Source: Rhodoferax sp. (lineage in GTDB: Bacteria; Pseudomonadota; Gammaproteobacteria; Burkholderiales; Burkholderiaceae_C). Taken from it: DNA of 64,000 nt. A program made the translations under genes and the position numbers. Each line of letters starts with the position of its first letter. The stretch's first letter is position 1. The stretch covers positions 62,001 to 126,000 of the forward strand of contig PKWM01000048.1 of assembly GCA_003133245.1 (NCBI GenBank), in the 5' to 3' direction. This document shows positions 24,739 through 32,714 of the stretch, one piece after another. The notes beneath the pieces were generated by a model, which was given only the letters and a program-made list of their open reading frames with translations, made no database searches and had not been told where the DNA came from.

Positions 24739-25536
24739 CTACAACAAAGCGCCTTGTCGCATAGCGTCTTCAGGGCTGATGGATGAGCGCAGGAGGCCAA
24801 TAATGATGAATTGCCTCGGATGCGCCTTCATGGTGCCCATAACAAAGTGCAGATTGCGCTGCGGAATTCTTTCCTCGTACTCTTGGCGCAGCATGTCCAG
24901 TGCCCTGTGGGCATAACGGCGCTTGTACGCGAAATACGCCGCTTGCACTTCCCAATCATGAATTTTCATCACGTGTGGATGCCCGGCACTGGTGAAGTGA
25001 TAAGAAAAATCGTACTCCACAGACAGCTCCGACAAAACATTTTGTTCAATGAGGGAGACTTGCTTGAAGGCGGCTTGTAGCTGCACGTCGTCTTCGGAGG
25101 TTGGGGAAAGCCTGCGAGCTTTGAACTTGATGGTGCCCGGATCGGGCCGGATGATGCCAAGACTTTTTTCGGTAGCCTTGTTCTCTTCCTTCAGAGCGGA
25201 CAATGATTCGGAAACATGCGGTGCCCACAGACGAACACGCTGCTCGTCGTTGGTCTGGGCTTTGGATTGAACTATTCGTATGGAGTTTTCATTGACGTGG
25301 CGACTCTCAGGGCGCCAATCGTCGGTAGGGCGGGTAGCCTCGTATTCAAGCACATCCCAGCGCTCAAACCGTTTTTCTGGCGGAAGGTGCCTGTAGCGAA
25401 TGGGATACAACCGGACGAACTCGCCCTGCGCATTCACCCCAGCGCAGCAGACCGTTTCCTCGTACTTCTGGCTAGGTTGCGGAAACGCCTTCACCAGTAT
25501 CAATGCTTGTTCTTGCTTTGCTACCACCATGGACAA
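24739..25536 (-). CDS. Uncharacterised 265-aa protein next to DUF488 gene
   Basis: 265 aa; not assigned to a family. Conserved-looking blocks are YEETVCCAGVNAQGEFVRLY (residues about 25-44), FERWDVLEYEATRPTDDWRPES, and a C-terminal KIHDWEVQAAYFAYKRRYAH with HFVMGTMKAHPRQFIIIGLLR. No signal peptide and no membrane helix, so cytosolic. It starts inside the last 65 bp of the DUF488 gene, in another frame, indicating translational coupling. With the DUF488 protein and the methyltransferase upstream, it makes a three-gene set; a role in restriction or nucleic-acid handling is inferred only from this context. Confidence 0.65.
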   Translation of the reverse strand: MSMVVAKQEQALILVKAFPQPSQKYEETVCCAGVNAQGEFVRLYPIRYRHLPPEKRFERWDVLEYEATRPTDDWRPESRHVNENSIRIVQSKAQTNDEQRVRLWAPHVSESLSALKEENKATEKSLGIIRPDPGTIKFKARRLSPTSEDDVQLQAAFKQVSLIEQNVLSELSVEYDFSYHFTSAGHPHVMKIHDWEVQAAYFAYKRRYAHRALDMLRQEYEERIPQRNLHFVMGTMKAHPRQFIIIGLLRSSISPEDAMRQGALL

Positions 25537-25966
25537 CTCCCAGATGTTGTGTTCTTAATCCTGCAAGGAATTCGAGCTGGCGCGCCACTACGCTACGGTG
25601 GCAGGTAGCCGGGTCACGCTCAAAGCACATCAAAGCGACTTTGCCTTCCAGGGATCTAGCCAACTCTGCCAGTAATGGCTGTTGTGAGCGAAGGTATTTT
25701 GTGAATGAGCTGAAGAACTGCTTGTAGTCACCGTCACTGTGTAACTGCTGGCGGATGACTTTGGGCGAGCCAAGACCACGCTCGTGCCGGTACGCCATGC
25801 CTTCGGATTCAACAGCTTGCGCCAGTGCACGTTTCGAGAAACCGGGTTTGCGAGAGAGCGGAAATTCTCGAACGTCCAACAATGTCGTGACACCTTTCGT
25901 CTTGAGTGTTGCAATGAAATCCTCAAGCGAGGCTTGTTCATATCCAATGGTGTACAGGGCTTGCAT
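25472..25966 (-). CDS. DUF488 family protein
   Basis: 164 aa. Family marks are the start YTIGYEQASLEDFIATLK, LLDVREFPLSRKPGFSK (conserved Asp-Val-Arg) and the C-terminal ALMCFERDPATCHRSVVA with the two conserved cysteines and CHR. DUF488 proteins are small cytosolic proteins of unknown biochemical activity. The gene begins 11 bp after the methyltransferase stop and overlaps the next gene by 65 bp, so all three are one transcription unit. Confidence 0.85.
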   Translation of the reverse strand: MQALYTIGYEQASLEDFIATLKTKGVTTLLDVREFPLSRKPGFSKRALAQAVESEGMAYRHERGLGSPKVIRQQLHSDGDYKQFFSSFTKYLRSQQPLLAELARSLEGKVALMCFERDPATCHRSVVARQLEFLAGLRTQHLGVVHGGSKARTSIDTGEGVSAT

Positions 25967-25977
25967 TCAAGTGTCTT

Positions 25978-28900
25978 TCAGGCGGGGTTTTGGGAGAGTG
26001 CAAGCATCATAACTGCGGGGGGAGCGCTGGCAATAGCCAAGACCCCTTTTTCAATCTGCCTCAGTTGCGCCAATACATCGTCCCTGGTGCGGTAGCGCCC
26101 AAAAGCTTTGGTATCGTGCTCGCGCACGATGGGGAAGGTGTCCATGATGTAGGCGGCATCGGCATCGTTGATACCGTAGAGGTGGAAGAACAGCGCGTCG
26201 AGCGCGGCCAGGCGGGTGCGGCGGTCTTCTTCGTCCCACACGAAGGGTGGTTTGACCTCACCTTTATGCTTGCCGCTCTCCTGCATATAGCCCATGTCGC
26301 GCGCAAACGGGGCCATGTCGTGGGCGGTGTAGGTCAGGGCCAGCACCTGCTCGCGGATGAAGTCGGCGATCTTCACGCTGCCGATGGATTGCTCGAAGCG
26401 CTCGGGGGCGATGACGACCGACTGCTCGATGATGAACCAGTTGAGGTTCTGACCCTGCACCTTTTGGCGCAAGGCAAAGTCAAACGCCATGGAACTGATA
26501 TTGGCCATCAGCAGTGGTGCCCACGTTGCATAACTGGCTTCATGACCTGGCTCGGGAACGAGCATGGCCATGCTGTTGCCGACGCCGCATTTGGGAACAA
26601 TCGCGTCAATCATGGTCCGCATGTTGCTCGGCGCGGTGACTGATTTGTAGGCAATGCACCAGTCGCCGCTCCAGCTTTCATTCACATCCGAAACCCTCAC
26701 CCAATACTGCGGTGTTGGATAGCGGGCGGGTGCAATCTTTTCACTGACGTCAATAGTTTCCTGCTGCGCTGCGCGCTTGAGGTTGGTGACATTGACCACC
26801 ACATCTGCAGCGCGGTGGTCGTACATCTGCACCATCTTGCCTTCATACAGTGGCACTGCTTGCGCGCCATCCTTCTCCCAGCGGTTCAGCGCCGCTGGCT
26901 TGTAGCCCTGCTTCTTCAACTCATCGGTTTTCAGGAACAACCCCGAATCGTTGGTCATGTCAAACATGCGCAGGTACTTGACTGGCCATGTCTTTACGTC
27001 GTCCAGTTTGCCCCGGGTTGTGCTGACACCGCCATGCCTGACCAGCACCGGATGCCGTGTGTAGAGCCCAAGCGTGATGTCGGCGTCACGCCTGCTGCGG
27101 AAGATAGGTGCGGCGCCGGTGTTGGGGTTCACGCGCAGGAAGTCATCGGCCGTCAGTGTGAGCACGCGTGCCGGGTCGTCCAGCTCGGCCAGTTGGTGCA
27201 GGAAGAAGGCGCAACGGGTTTGTTTGAACGTCCGCGCCGGGCCACCGAACACCAGTGCGCAGAACTTGAAACTGGCGTGAACGTCGGGGAAGAAGACCTT
27301 GCGATTCTCAAAGTCAAACAACGCCCCGAGCCGCCCGGTGCTGCTGATACTGCGGAAGAACTCGGCCGCGCCTTTGTCGGCCGCGATGCCGCTGGGCGTG
27401 AGCAGAGCCACCAAGCCGCCGGGCGCGGTCAGCGCCTGTGCACGTTCGACAAACAGGCTGTAGAGGTTGACATCACCACCACCGAGCAGCGGGTAGTCGC
27501 CACTGCCCAGCTTGCCGTTGCCCAGCACGCGCGCGTTGGTTTCGGCACGTTCAGTGGCTTCTATGTAGCTGTCCCACAGCGGGGCTTTTTTCTTCTGTAG
27601 CTCACCGATCAAACGCTTGCGGTCGGCGGCGCGGGGCTGGGCGGCAATGTTGAGGTCGCGTTCGGCAAACCATTCCACTTCTTGTAGTTTGATGCGGTCC
27701 CACGGCGGGTTGCCAATAACGGCATCGAAGCCACTGGCCGATCCCTGGCCGAAGACGGTTGGGAAACTGGTCCACCAGTGAAAAAAGGTTTCTCTAGCTG
27801 CAAGTGCGCGGGCGCGAACCATCCAGTCGTTGGCTGCGCGGGTGGCGTCGTCGTCTCCATCGATCTGGCCAGCGGCCAGCACGGACACCAGGTTGTGGTT
27901 GGGGTCTAGCAGGCGCAGCAGCCCTGCTGATTCCGGGTGCTTACCCGCCAGCAGCTCTGCTTCGCGCTGCTTGTCGTCTGCAGGCAACTTGAGCAGGCGC
28001 GTCAGTTGGCTGATCTTCTCCACTGGCCATCCTGGCACCAGCCAGCGCAGCGCACGCCAGAAGTCCAACACGGCGTGCATGGGGGCCACGTTGGCGGCGG
28101 CCTCGGCCGCGAGTTGCTTGGAGAGTTGCGCTTCGGCAATATCCACATCGGTCAAGTCGGCAACCTGGGCAATGTTTTTTGCTGCGCGGGCCAGACGGTC
28201 GAACTCGCTTTGCAGCAGCAGCGCACCCAACTCCTGCAGGTTGCGTTGCACGCCATCGAGCCTCTCGCCGTGCAAGCTGTCGCCGACCTTGAGGTGATGG
28301 TCCAGAAAACTCAAGGGCGCGCCGACAGTAAAGGTGTGCAGCCACAGCGCGGTCTTGGCCAGCTCCACAGCCATGGGGTTCTTGTCCACGCCGAAGATGG
28401 TTTTCTTCAAAATCATGCGGCGCACGATGTGCCGATCGTCCAGTTGCGCATCGGTCACGGCCCAGCCGTGGTCTTTGGCCGTGGTCTTGATGCTGGCACG
28501 GATGGATGCAATGCGCTGCAAAATCGGGCTTTGCCACGGGCGGCCCGCTTCCACCAGATGCGCGGCCCAAGGCTGTTCGTTGACCAGATGGGTAGCTACC
28601 GTGACGGCTTCAAGAACGCGGTCGGCCAGATCGTCCACCAGCGCCACGAGGAAGTGGCCGCTGCCCATGGCGGGGTCGCAAATCTTGAGTTCCAGCATCT
28701 GAACGGCAGGATCAAGTGAATCGGTCTGGTTCTTGTCGGACGTGCCATCCAGAACCGTCCACTGCGCTGTGGTGAGACTTTGTTTGCCCTTCCACGCTTT
28801 GATTTGCTTTTCAAAGGCTTCGATGCGCTCGCGCGCCAGCAGCCCCACCGACTCGCGCAGGATCAGCCGCACCAGATCATCATGCGTGTAGTAGCTGCCC

Positions 28901-29748
28901 GAGACCTTGCGTGCAAAGCTGGCCGGCTGGGCGGTGATGCGGTTGACCTCGGGCTTGTCTTTGTAGTCGTCCTTGGCTTGCACCTCGTGCACCAGCGTGT
29001 ATTCCAGCAGGCGTTCGTAAATGCCGCCCAGATGAGACACCGACAAGTCGCGGTAGTTGATCCAACCGCGCAAAAGGTCTTCAGTGCGGCGTGACAACGC
29101 ATCGATGATGGGCGCCATCACCGCGTCGGGCACGCGGGTGCGCTCCAGCAGCGGCGCGCGGGCGCGGTCAAACAGGCCGCCGTTGTAGGCGGGCATGCCT
29201 ACCGCGTCGTCGCCCTCGTCAATCAGCAGGAACGCGCCCTGCAAGTCGCGCCAGATGTTGTCGAGTTTGGTGGAAAACACCTCGCCTTTGTCCACGGCAT
29301 CGCGCACGCGCTCGCGCAGGCGGCGCACGCTGTACGGGGCGTAGCGCGCATCGCGCACGGGCAGCAGGTTGCGGTCTTCGGCGTAGAAGAGAAACAACAA
29401 GCGGTACAGCAGCACCAGCGCCGATTCGCGTACTTCGTCCAGATACTCACGGGTGAATTGCTGGCGTTTGAACTGGCCGTAGCCCACGGTTTGCGTAACG
29501 GCGTGCAAGTCGCCACGAGCCAGTGCGTCGGCCAGTTGCGGAAAAACTTCGCCAAACACGCGTGCGCCCAGGTCTTGCGAGACCTTCTCTTCGTACAGCC
29601 GCGCTTCGTTGAGGGCGTAGGCGTGAAAGGTGCGCTCTGCGCCGTCCCAGCTTTGAGGCAAAAAGGCACTGCGTTGGAAAAACAGGAAAAAGAGCTTGAG
29701 CGCGTGATCAGGCTCTACTTCGTCCAGCTCATGCTGGATGCCGGGCAC
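25978..29748 (-). CDS. Adenine-specific DNA methyltransferase part of a split type IIG-like (Eco57I-type) enzyme
   Basis: 1256 codons downstream of the in-frame TAA at 29782; the GTG at 29748 is the first possible restart but has no ribosome site. N6-adenine methyltransferase motif I, LKICDPAMGSGHFLVA, is near residue 360 and motif IV, VIGNPPWDRIK, near residue 680. Helical linkers before motif I and a presumed target-recognition region after motif IV fit the Eco57I/PglX-like layout. Such proteins modify, and with an attached nuclease cut, DNA at a specific site. This piece lacks the nuclease encoded upstream. Unless read-through or reinitiation happens it is probably not made. Intact homologues continue as one polypeptide. 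Confidence 0.8.
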   Translation of the reverse strand: MPGIQHELDEVEPDHALKLFFLFFQRSAFLPQSWDGAERTFHAYALNEARLYEEKVSQDLGARVFGEVFPQLADALARGDLHAVTQTVGYGQFKRQQFTREYLDEVRESALVLLYRLLFLFYAEDRNLLPVRDARYAPYSVRRLRERVRDAVDKGEVFSTKLDNIWRDLQGAFLLIDEGDDAVGMPAYNGGLFDRARAPLLERTRVPDAVMAPIIDALSRRTEDLLRGWINYRDLSVSHLGGIYERLLEYTLVHEVQAKDDYKDKPEVNRITAQPASFARKVSGSYYTHDDLVRLILRESVGLLARERIEAFEKQIKAWKGKQSLTTAQWTVLDGTSDKNQTDSLDPAVQMLELKICDPAMGSGHFLVALVDDLADRVLEAVTVATHLVNEQPWAAHLVEAGRPWQSPILQRIASIRASIKTTAKDHGWAVTDAQLDDRHIVRRMILKKTIFGVDKNPMAVELAKTALWLHTFTVGAPLSFLDHHLKVGDSLHGERLDGVQRNLQELGALLLQSEFDRLARAAKNIAQVADLTDVDIAEAQLSKQLAAEAAANVAPMHAVLDFWRALRWLVPGWPVEKISQLTRLLKLPADDKQREAELLAGKHPESAGLLRLLDPNHNLVSVLAAGQIDGDDDATRAANDWMVRARALAARETFFHWWTSFPTVFGQGSASGFDAVIGNPPWDRIKLQEVEWFAERDLNIAAQPRAADRKRLIGELQKKKAPLWDSYIEATERAETNARVLGNGKLGSGDYPLLGGGDVNLYSLFVERAQALTAPGGLVALLTPSGIAADKGAAEFFRSISSTGRLGALFDFENRKVFFPDVHASFKFCALVFGGPARTFKQTRCAFFLHQLAELDDPARVLTLTADDFLRVNPNTGAAPIFRSRRDADITLGLYTRHPVLVRHGGVSTTRGKLDDVKTWPVKYLRMFDMTNDSGLFLKTDELKKQGYKPAALNRWEKDGAQAVPLYEGKMVQMYDHRAADVVVNVTNLKRAAQQETIDVSEKIAPARYPTPQYWVRVSDVNESWSGDWCIAYKSVTAPSNMRTMIDAIVPKCGVGNSMAMLVPEPGHEASYATWAPLLMANISSMAFDFALRQKVQGQNLNWFIIEQSVVIAPERFEQSIGSVKIADFIREQVLALTYTAHDMAPFARDMGYMQESGKHKGEVKPPFVWDEEDRRTRLAALDALFFHLYGINDADAAYIMDTFPIVREHDTKAFGRYRTRDDVLAQLRQIEKGVLAIASAPPAVMMLALSQNPA

Positions 29749-29781
29749 GTTGAGTGCGCCAGCCAGATCAACTTCAAAAAA

Positions 29782-30333
29782 TTACTCCGCTCGGGAGCGG
29801 GCGTCTTGCCAGTAAAGGCGCCACACCGCGCCATTGGTCAGCAGGCCCCATTTGACGGCGCGGTCCGACGCCACATCGGCACGGCTCAGGTAGCGCAGCA
29901 TTTGCGACGACGGCGCGTCCGGGTCAAACGCTTCGGTACTGTCGCCCCGGTCCAGCGGGCGCAGCCAGCGCTTGGCTTCCAGAATGGCCAGACCATGGCG
30001 GTAACGGCGGTCGTCTTTGGCCTCAGTCAGTGCGGCGGCTTTGCTCTGACTGTTGGGAAACAACAAAACATCAGGCACGTCCTCACGGCGCTTGCCTGAA
30101 AGGTTGACCTGCGGCAAGTAGTCATCACCCCAGCCGAGCTGCGCCAGCACCTTCTCAATGATCACCTGCTCGGTTTGCGCTTCGTTGATGGTCGATGCAC
30201 TGTCCAAACCGCTGAAGACGCTTTGCAGCGCCTGGCGAAACACCGCAAAGGCTGAATCGGTAAGCGCCTGGTACGGCGGCGTCTCAGTCACGCCGCGCGT
30301 CAAGAAGTCCTGGGTGAATAACTGGCCCTGCAT
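29782..30333 (-). CDS. N-terminal nuclease-like part of the split type IIG-like enzyme
   Basis: 183 aa from the ATG at 30333 to TAA at 29782. The segment ALTEAKDDRRYRHGLAILEAKRW carries a PD-(D/E)xK-like core (V-P-D upstream at RREDVPDVLLF, then LEAKRW), followed by LLTNGAVWRLYW, the usual transition of type IIG N-terminal nuclease domains. The frame goes on without a shift past the stop as FFEVDLAGALNVPG, clearly the missing continuation. As it stands only a nuclease fragment would be made. A longer upstream frame to 30549 overlaps the DHH gene and is not family-like, so I chose 30333. Confidence 0.75.
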   Translation of the reverse strand: MQGQLFTQDFLTRGVTETPPYQALTDSAFAVFRQALQSVFSGLDSASTINEAQTEQVIIEKVLAQLGWGDDYLPQVNLSGKRREDVPDVLLFPNSQSKAAALTEAKDDRRYRHGLAILEAKRWLRPLDRGDSTEAFDPDAPSSQMLRYLSRADVASDRAVKWGLLTNGAVWRLYWQDARSRAE

Positions 30334-30391
30334 GGATGCGTTTTTTATTGGATGCGAGCCTGGCGGCTGAAGGTGAAGGTGGCGGCCCAGC

Positions 30392-31312
30392 TCAGGCCTT
30401 GGCGTCAAAGCGGCCGCTGAGTAGTTCCGGCAGGCGTTGCGGCCCCATCTTGAAGCCGCAGGCCTGGGCGTGACCGCCACCGTGCATGCTCTCGGCCAGA
30501 GGAATGCAGTCAAAGCCCGGTTGTGAGCGCAAGCCAATTTTGACCACACCAGTTTTATCGATGCTCCACATCAAGGCAAAAGTGCCGCTTTTTTCGGAGA
30601 GCATATGGCCAACCAGACTGTGAAAAATGCCGGGCGCATTGACCATCAAGCCAGCCTGACCATTGAAGGTGAGGGTTTGCGCGCTCTCGGCGACCAGGCT
30701 GGCAAGTTTTTTGTATTTCTCGTCCATCGCGCAACCGCGCTCAACGTAAGCTGCCAACTGCGCGGCGTCAAACGCAGCGATTTCCCGCCAGCGCTCAAAC
30801 TCGAACGCCTCCATGTCGAGCGCCGACAAGAAACCGGCACTCTGCGGATACTGCCAAACCCAGATGTCTCGGTCTTCCACAAAACGCACCAGATCGGGGA
30901 TTGCCTGCTCGGGTAAAAAATACTCCCAGGCCAGCCGGGCACCCGACTTGTGCATATCAAAATGCACGATACCGTTACGGCAAACAAAGCTGCCCAGTTT
31001 GTCGGCCGCGCTCTTGTGATGGTCGAGCAGCACCAGCTTGGCCGCACGCTCGTCAATGCGTTGCATGATCTCGGTCGCAAAGGAAAAATCGAGAATATAG
31101 ACCGCCCGACCTTGCGGTGCTGGCAAGTCACTGACCGAATTGATGTCACCGTGATCCAGCCCCAAAAACTCAGCCTTGCCGTCAAAATAAAGCCAGGCCG
31201 CCAGCGCGGCAGCAAAGCCATCGGGGCAGTTGTGGCCATGGTAAAGAATTAAAGGTTTCGGGTCGTTTTTGGCAGGTTTAATCAAGAGGCTCAGGGGCAA
31301 ACTTTTCATCAT
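30392..31312 (-). CDS. DHH-family phosphoesterase
   Basis: 306 aa. DHH superfamily motifs: GHNCPDGFAAALAA (motif I with Asp), ILDFSF (motif II), LLDHHKSA (the DHH signature) and, in the DHHA1 domain, GGGHAQACGF near the C-terminus. Members hydrolyse phosphodiester bonds in short oligonucleotides, cyclic dinucleotides or single-stranded DNA with two Mn ions; this short form without RecJ extras is closer to the nano-RNase/Orn-type group. It is the last gene of the aroC-trhP-arfB-ylqF operon and borders the restriction island. Substrate not determinable. Confidence 0.82.
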   Translation of the reverse strand: MMKSLPLSLLIKPAKNDPKPLILYHGHNCPDGFAAALAAWLYFDGKAEFLGLDHGDINSVSDLPAPQGRAVYILDFSFATEIMQRIDERAAKLVLLDHHKSAADKLGSFVCRNGIVHFDMHKSGARLAWEYFLPEQAIPDLVRFVEDRDIWVWQYPQSAGFLSALDMEAFEFERWREIAAFDAAQLAAYVERGCAMDEKYKKLASLVAESAQTLTFNGQAGLMVNAPGIFHSLVGHMLSEKSGTFALMWSIDKTGVVKIGLRSQPGFDCIPLAESMHGGGHAQACGFKMGPQRLPELLSGRFDAKA

Positions 31313-31326
31313 GGCGAATCATACCG

Positions 31327-32280
31327 TTACGGCGGACGTTTGATTTTCTTGAAGCGAATGGCTCGGTCAAGCTCGATGGCATCCTTCTTGATCTGACGCT
31401 CGGCGTCGAGCTGTTGCCCGCTCGCCAGCCACTGGGCAAATTCACCCGGAGTTTCGAGCGTGATGCGCCCCAGCGAAGCGGCGCGAAAGTCATATATCAC
31501 GATCTCGGCCGATTTTTGCAGATTGACACCCCTGCCCGATTGCAGAGCGCCGCGTTGGCGGCCAATCGCTTCCAGCAGTTCCTCGTCTTGCAAGTCGGCA
31601 GGCGGCGCTGTACCTGCAAGTTTGTAGCGCGCCGCCAGCATTGCGGCGTAATGAGTTTTCAAATAGCCCAGTAATTCCAGCGCCACTTCTTCTTCATTGA
31701 ATGCATTGCGGCCAATGGCCCCGCTGGCGGCCAGGTTGTAGCCGCTCTTGGCAACGATGATGCGCGGCCACAGCATGCCGGGCGTGTCGTACAAATAAAA
31801 GTCGTCAGCCAATGAGATGCGTTGCTCCAGTTTGGTGATGCCCGCCTCATCACCGGTCTTGGTGGCGCGTTTGCCGGTAAGGGTGTTGATGAGGGTGGAC
31901 TTGCCGACGTTGGGGATGCCGCAAATCAACACCCGCATCGGCTTGACCATGCCGCCGCGGTTCGGCGCGAGCTCAAAGCAGGCCTTGACGAGCGCCTTGG
32001 CGGGCGTGCTGACACTGGCGTCGAGCGCGATGGCGCAGGTGCCGCTCTGCGCGTTGTAATGGGCCAGCCACTGCACGGTGCGCTGCGGGTCGGCCAGGTC
32101 TTGTTTGTTGAGAACTTTTAGCGTCGGCTTGCCCGCTGTGAGCGTGGCCAGCATCGGGTTGGCGCTGGAGCCGGGCAGACGCGCGTCCAGCAACTCAATC
32201 ACCACATCGATATTTTTGATGCGCTCCTGAATTGCTTTTTTGGTCAGGTGCATATGACCCGGGAACCACTGAATCGCCAT
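31327..32280 (-). CDS. YlqF/RbgA-type circularly permuted GTPase
   Basis: 317 aa. G motifs occur in permuted order: G4 NKQDLADP near residue 58 comes before G1 GIPNVGKST near 123 and G3 DTPG near 163. The N-terminal MAIQWFPGHMHLTKKAI is the YlqF hallmark. RbgA/YlqF helps late assembly of the large ribosomal subunit in Bacillus; a similar role is presumed here. It lies 14 bp from both neighbours in a translation-related operon (ArfB, TrhP). Confidence 0.88.
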   Translation of the reverse strand: MAIQWFPGHMHLTKKAIQERIKNIDVVIELLDARLPGSSANPMLATLTAGKPTLKVLNKQDLADPQRTVQWLAHYNAQSGTCAIALDASVSTPAKALVKACFELAPNRGGMVKPMRVLICGIPNVGKSTLINTLTGKRATKTGDEAGITKLEQRISLADDFYLYDTPGMLWPRIIVAKSGYNLAASGAIGRNAFNEEEVALELLGYLKTHYAAMLAARYKLAGTAPPADLQDEELLEAIGRQRGALQSGRGVNLQKSAEIVIYDFRAASLGRITLETPGEFAQWLASGQQLDAERQIKKDAIELDRAIRFKKIKRPP

Positions 32281-32294
32281 TTCTGTATTCCCGC

Positions 32295-32714
32295 TTACTC
32301 GGCAACGCGAGCGCGCTGCGCCTTGATCTCGGAGCGCTGGCTTTTGGCCTCGCGCAGTCGTAGCCGTGAAGCCCGGCTCGGCCGCGTGGCGCGCCGCACT
32401 TTAGGTGGCAGCGCCACGCTGTTGACCAGCTCGTGCAGCCGCATGAAAGCGTCGAGTCGGTTCATCTCCTGCGTGCGCTGCTGCTGCGCCTTGATCACCA
32501 GCACCCCGGTCTTGTTGATGCGGCTGTCTCGCAGCGCCAGCAGCCGCTCTTTCACGTCACCCGGCAGCGATGAAGCGCCAATGTCGAAGCGCAAGTGAAT
32601 CGCGCTGGAAACCTTGTTGACGTTTTGCCCACCCGCGCCCTGCGAGCGAATCGCCGTCACCGTGACCTCGGACTCGTTGATTTGTAGCAACTGTGGAGGA
32701 TTCATTTCAGCCAT
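32295..32714 (-). CDS. arfB: Alternative ribosome-rescue factor ArfB (YaeJ)
   Basis: 139 aa from the ATG at 32714, which has GGAG ten bases upstream and overlaps the trhP stop by 8 bp; the ATG at 32705 is possible. RSQGAGGQNVNKVSSAIHLRF holds the GGQ motif (28-30) that hydrolyses peptidyl-tRNA. The Arg/Lys-rich tail (RATRPSRASRLRLREAKSQR) is the part that enters the empty mRNA channel of a stalled ribosome. The protein is a codon-independent release factor. Length and motifs are complete. Confidence 0.9.
   Translation of the reverse strand: MAEMNPPQLLQINESEVTVTAIRSQGAGGQNVNKVSSAIHLRFDIGASSLPGDVKERLLALRDSRINKTGVLVIKAQQQRTQEMNRLDAFMRLHELVNSVALPPKVRRATRPSRASRLRLREAKSQRSEIKAQRARVAE

Larger units (their letters stand above)
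25978..30333 (-). pseudogene. Whole type IIG-like restriction-modification locus interrupted by one TAA
   Basis: Both halves lie in one frame of 1452 codons. The only interruption is the TAA at 29784-29782 in GCG-GAG-TAA-TTT-TTT-GAA. A change of a GAA or CAA codon to TAA would explain it. No other stop or shift is visible, so the event looks recent, or is a sequencing error. Confidence 0.75.

Noticed and set aside
29746-29784. Programmed frameshift or stop-codon recoding in the methyltransferase gene
   Set aside because: Both pieces share one frame, so no frameshift is needed; TAA is not used for selenocysteine or pyrrolysine, and no stem-loop or SECIS-like structure is evident.
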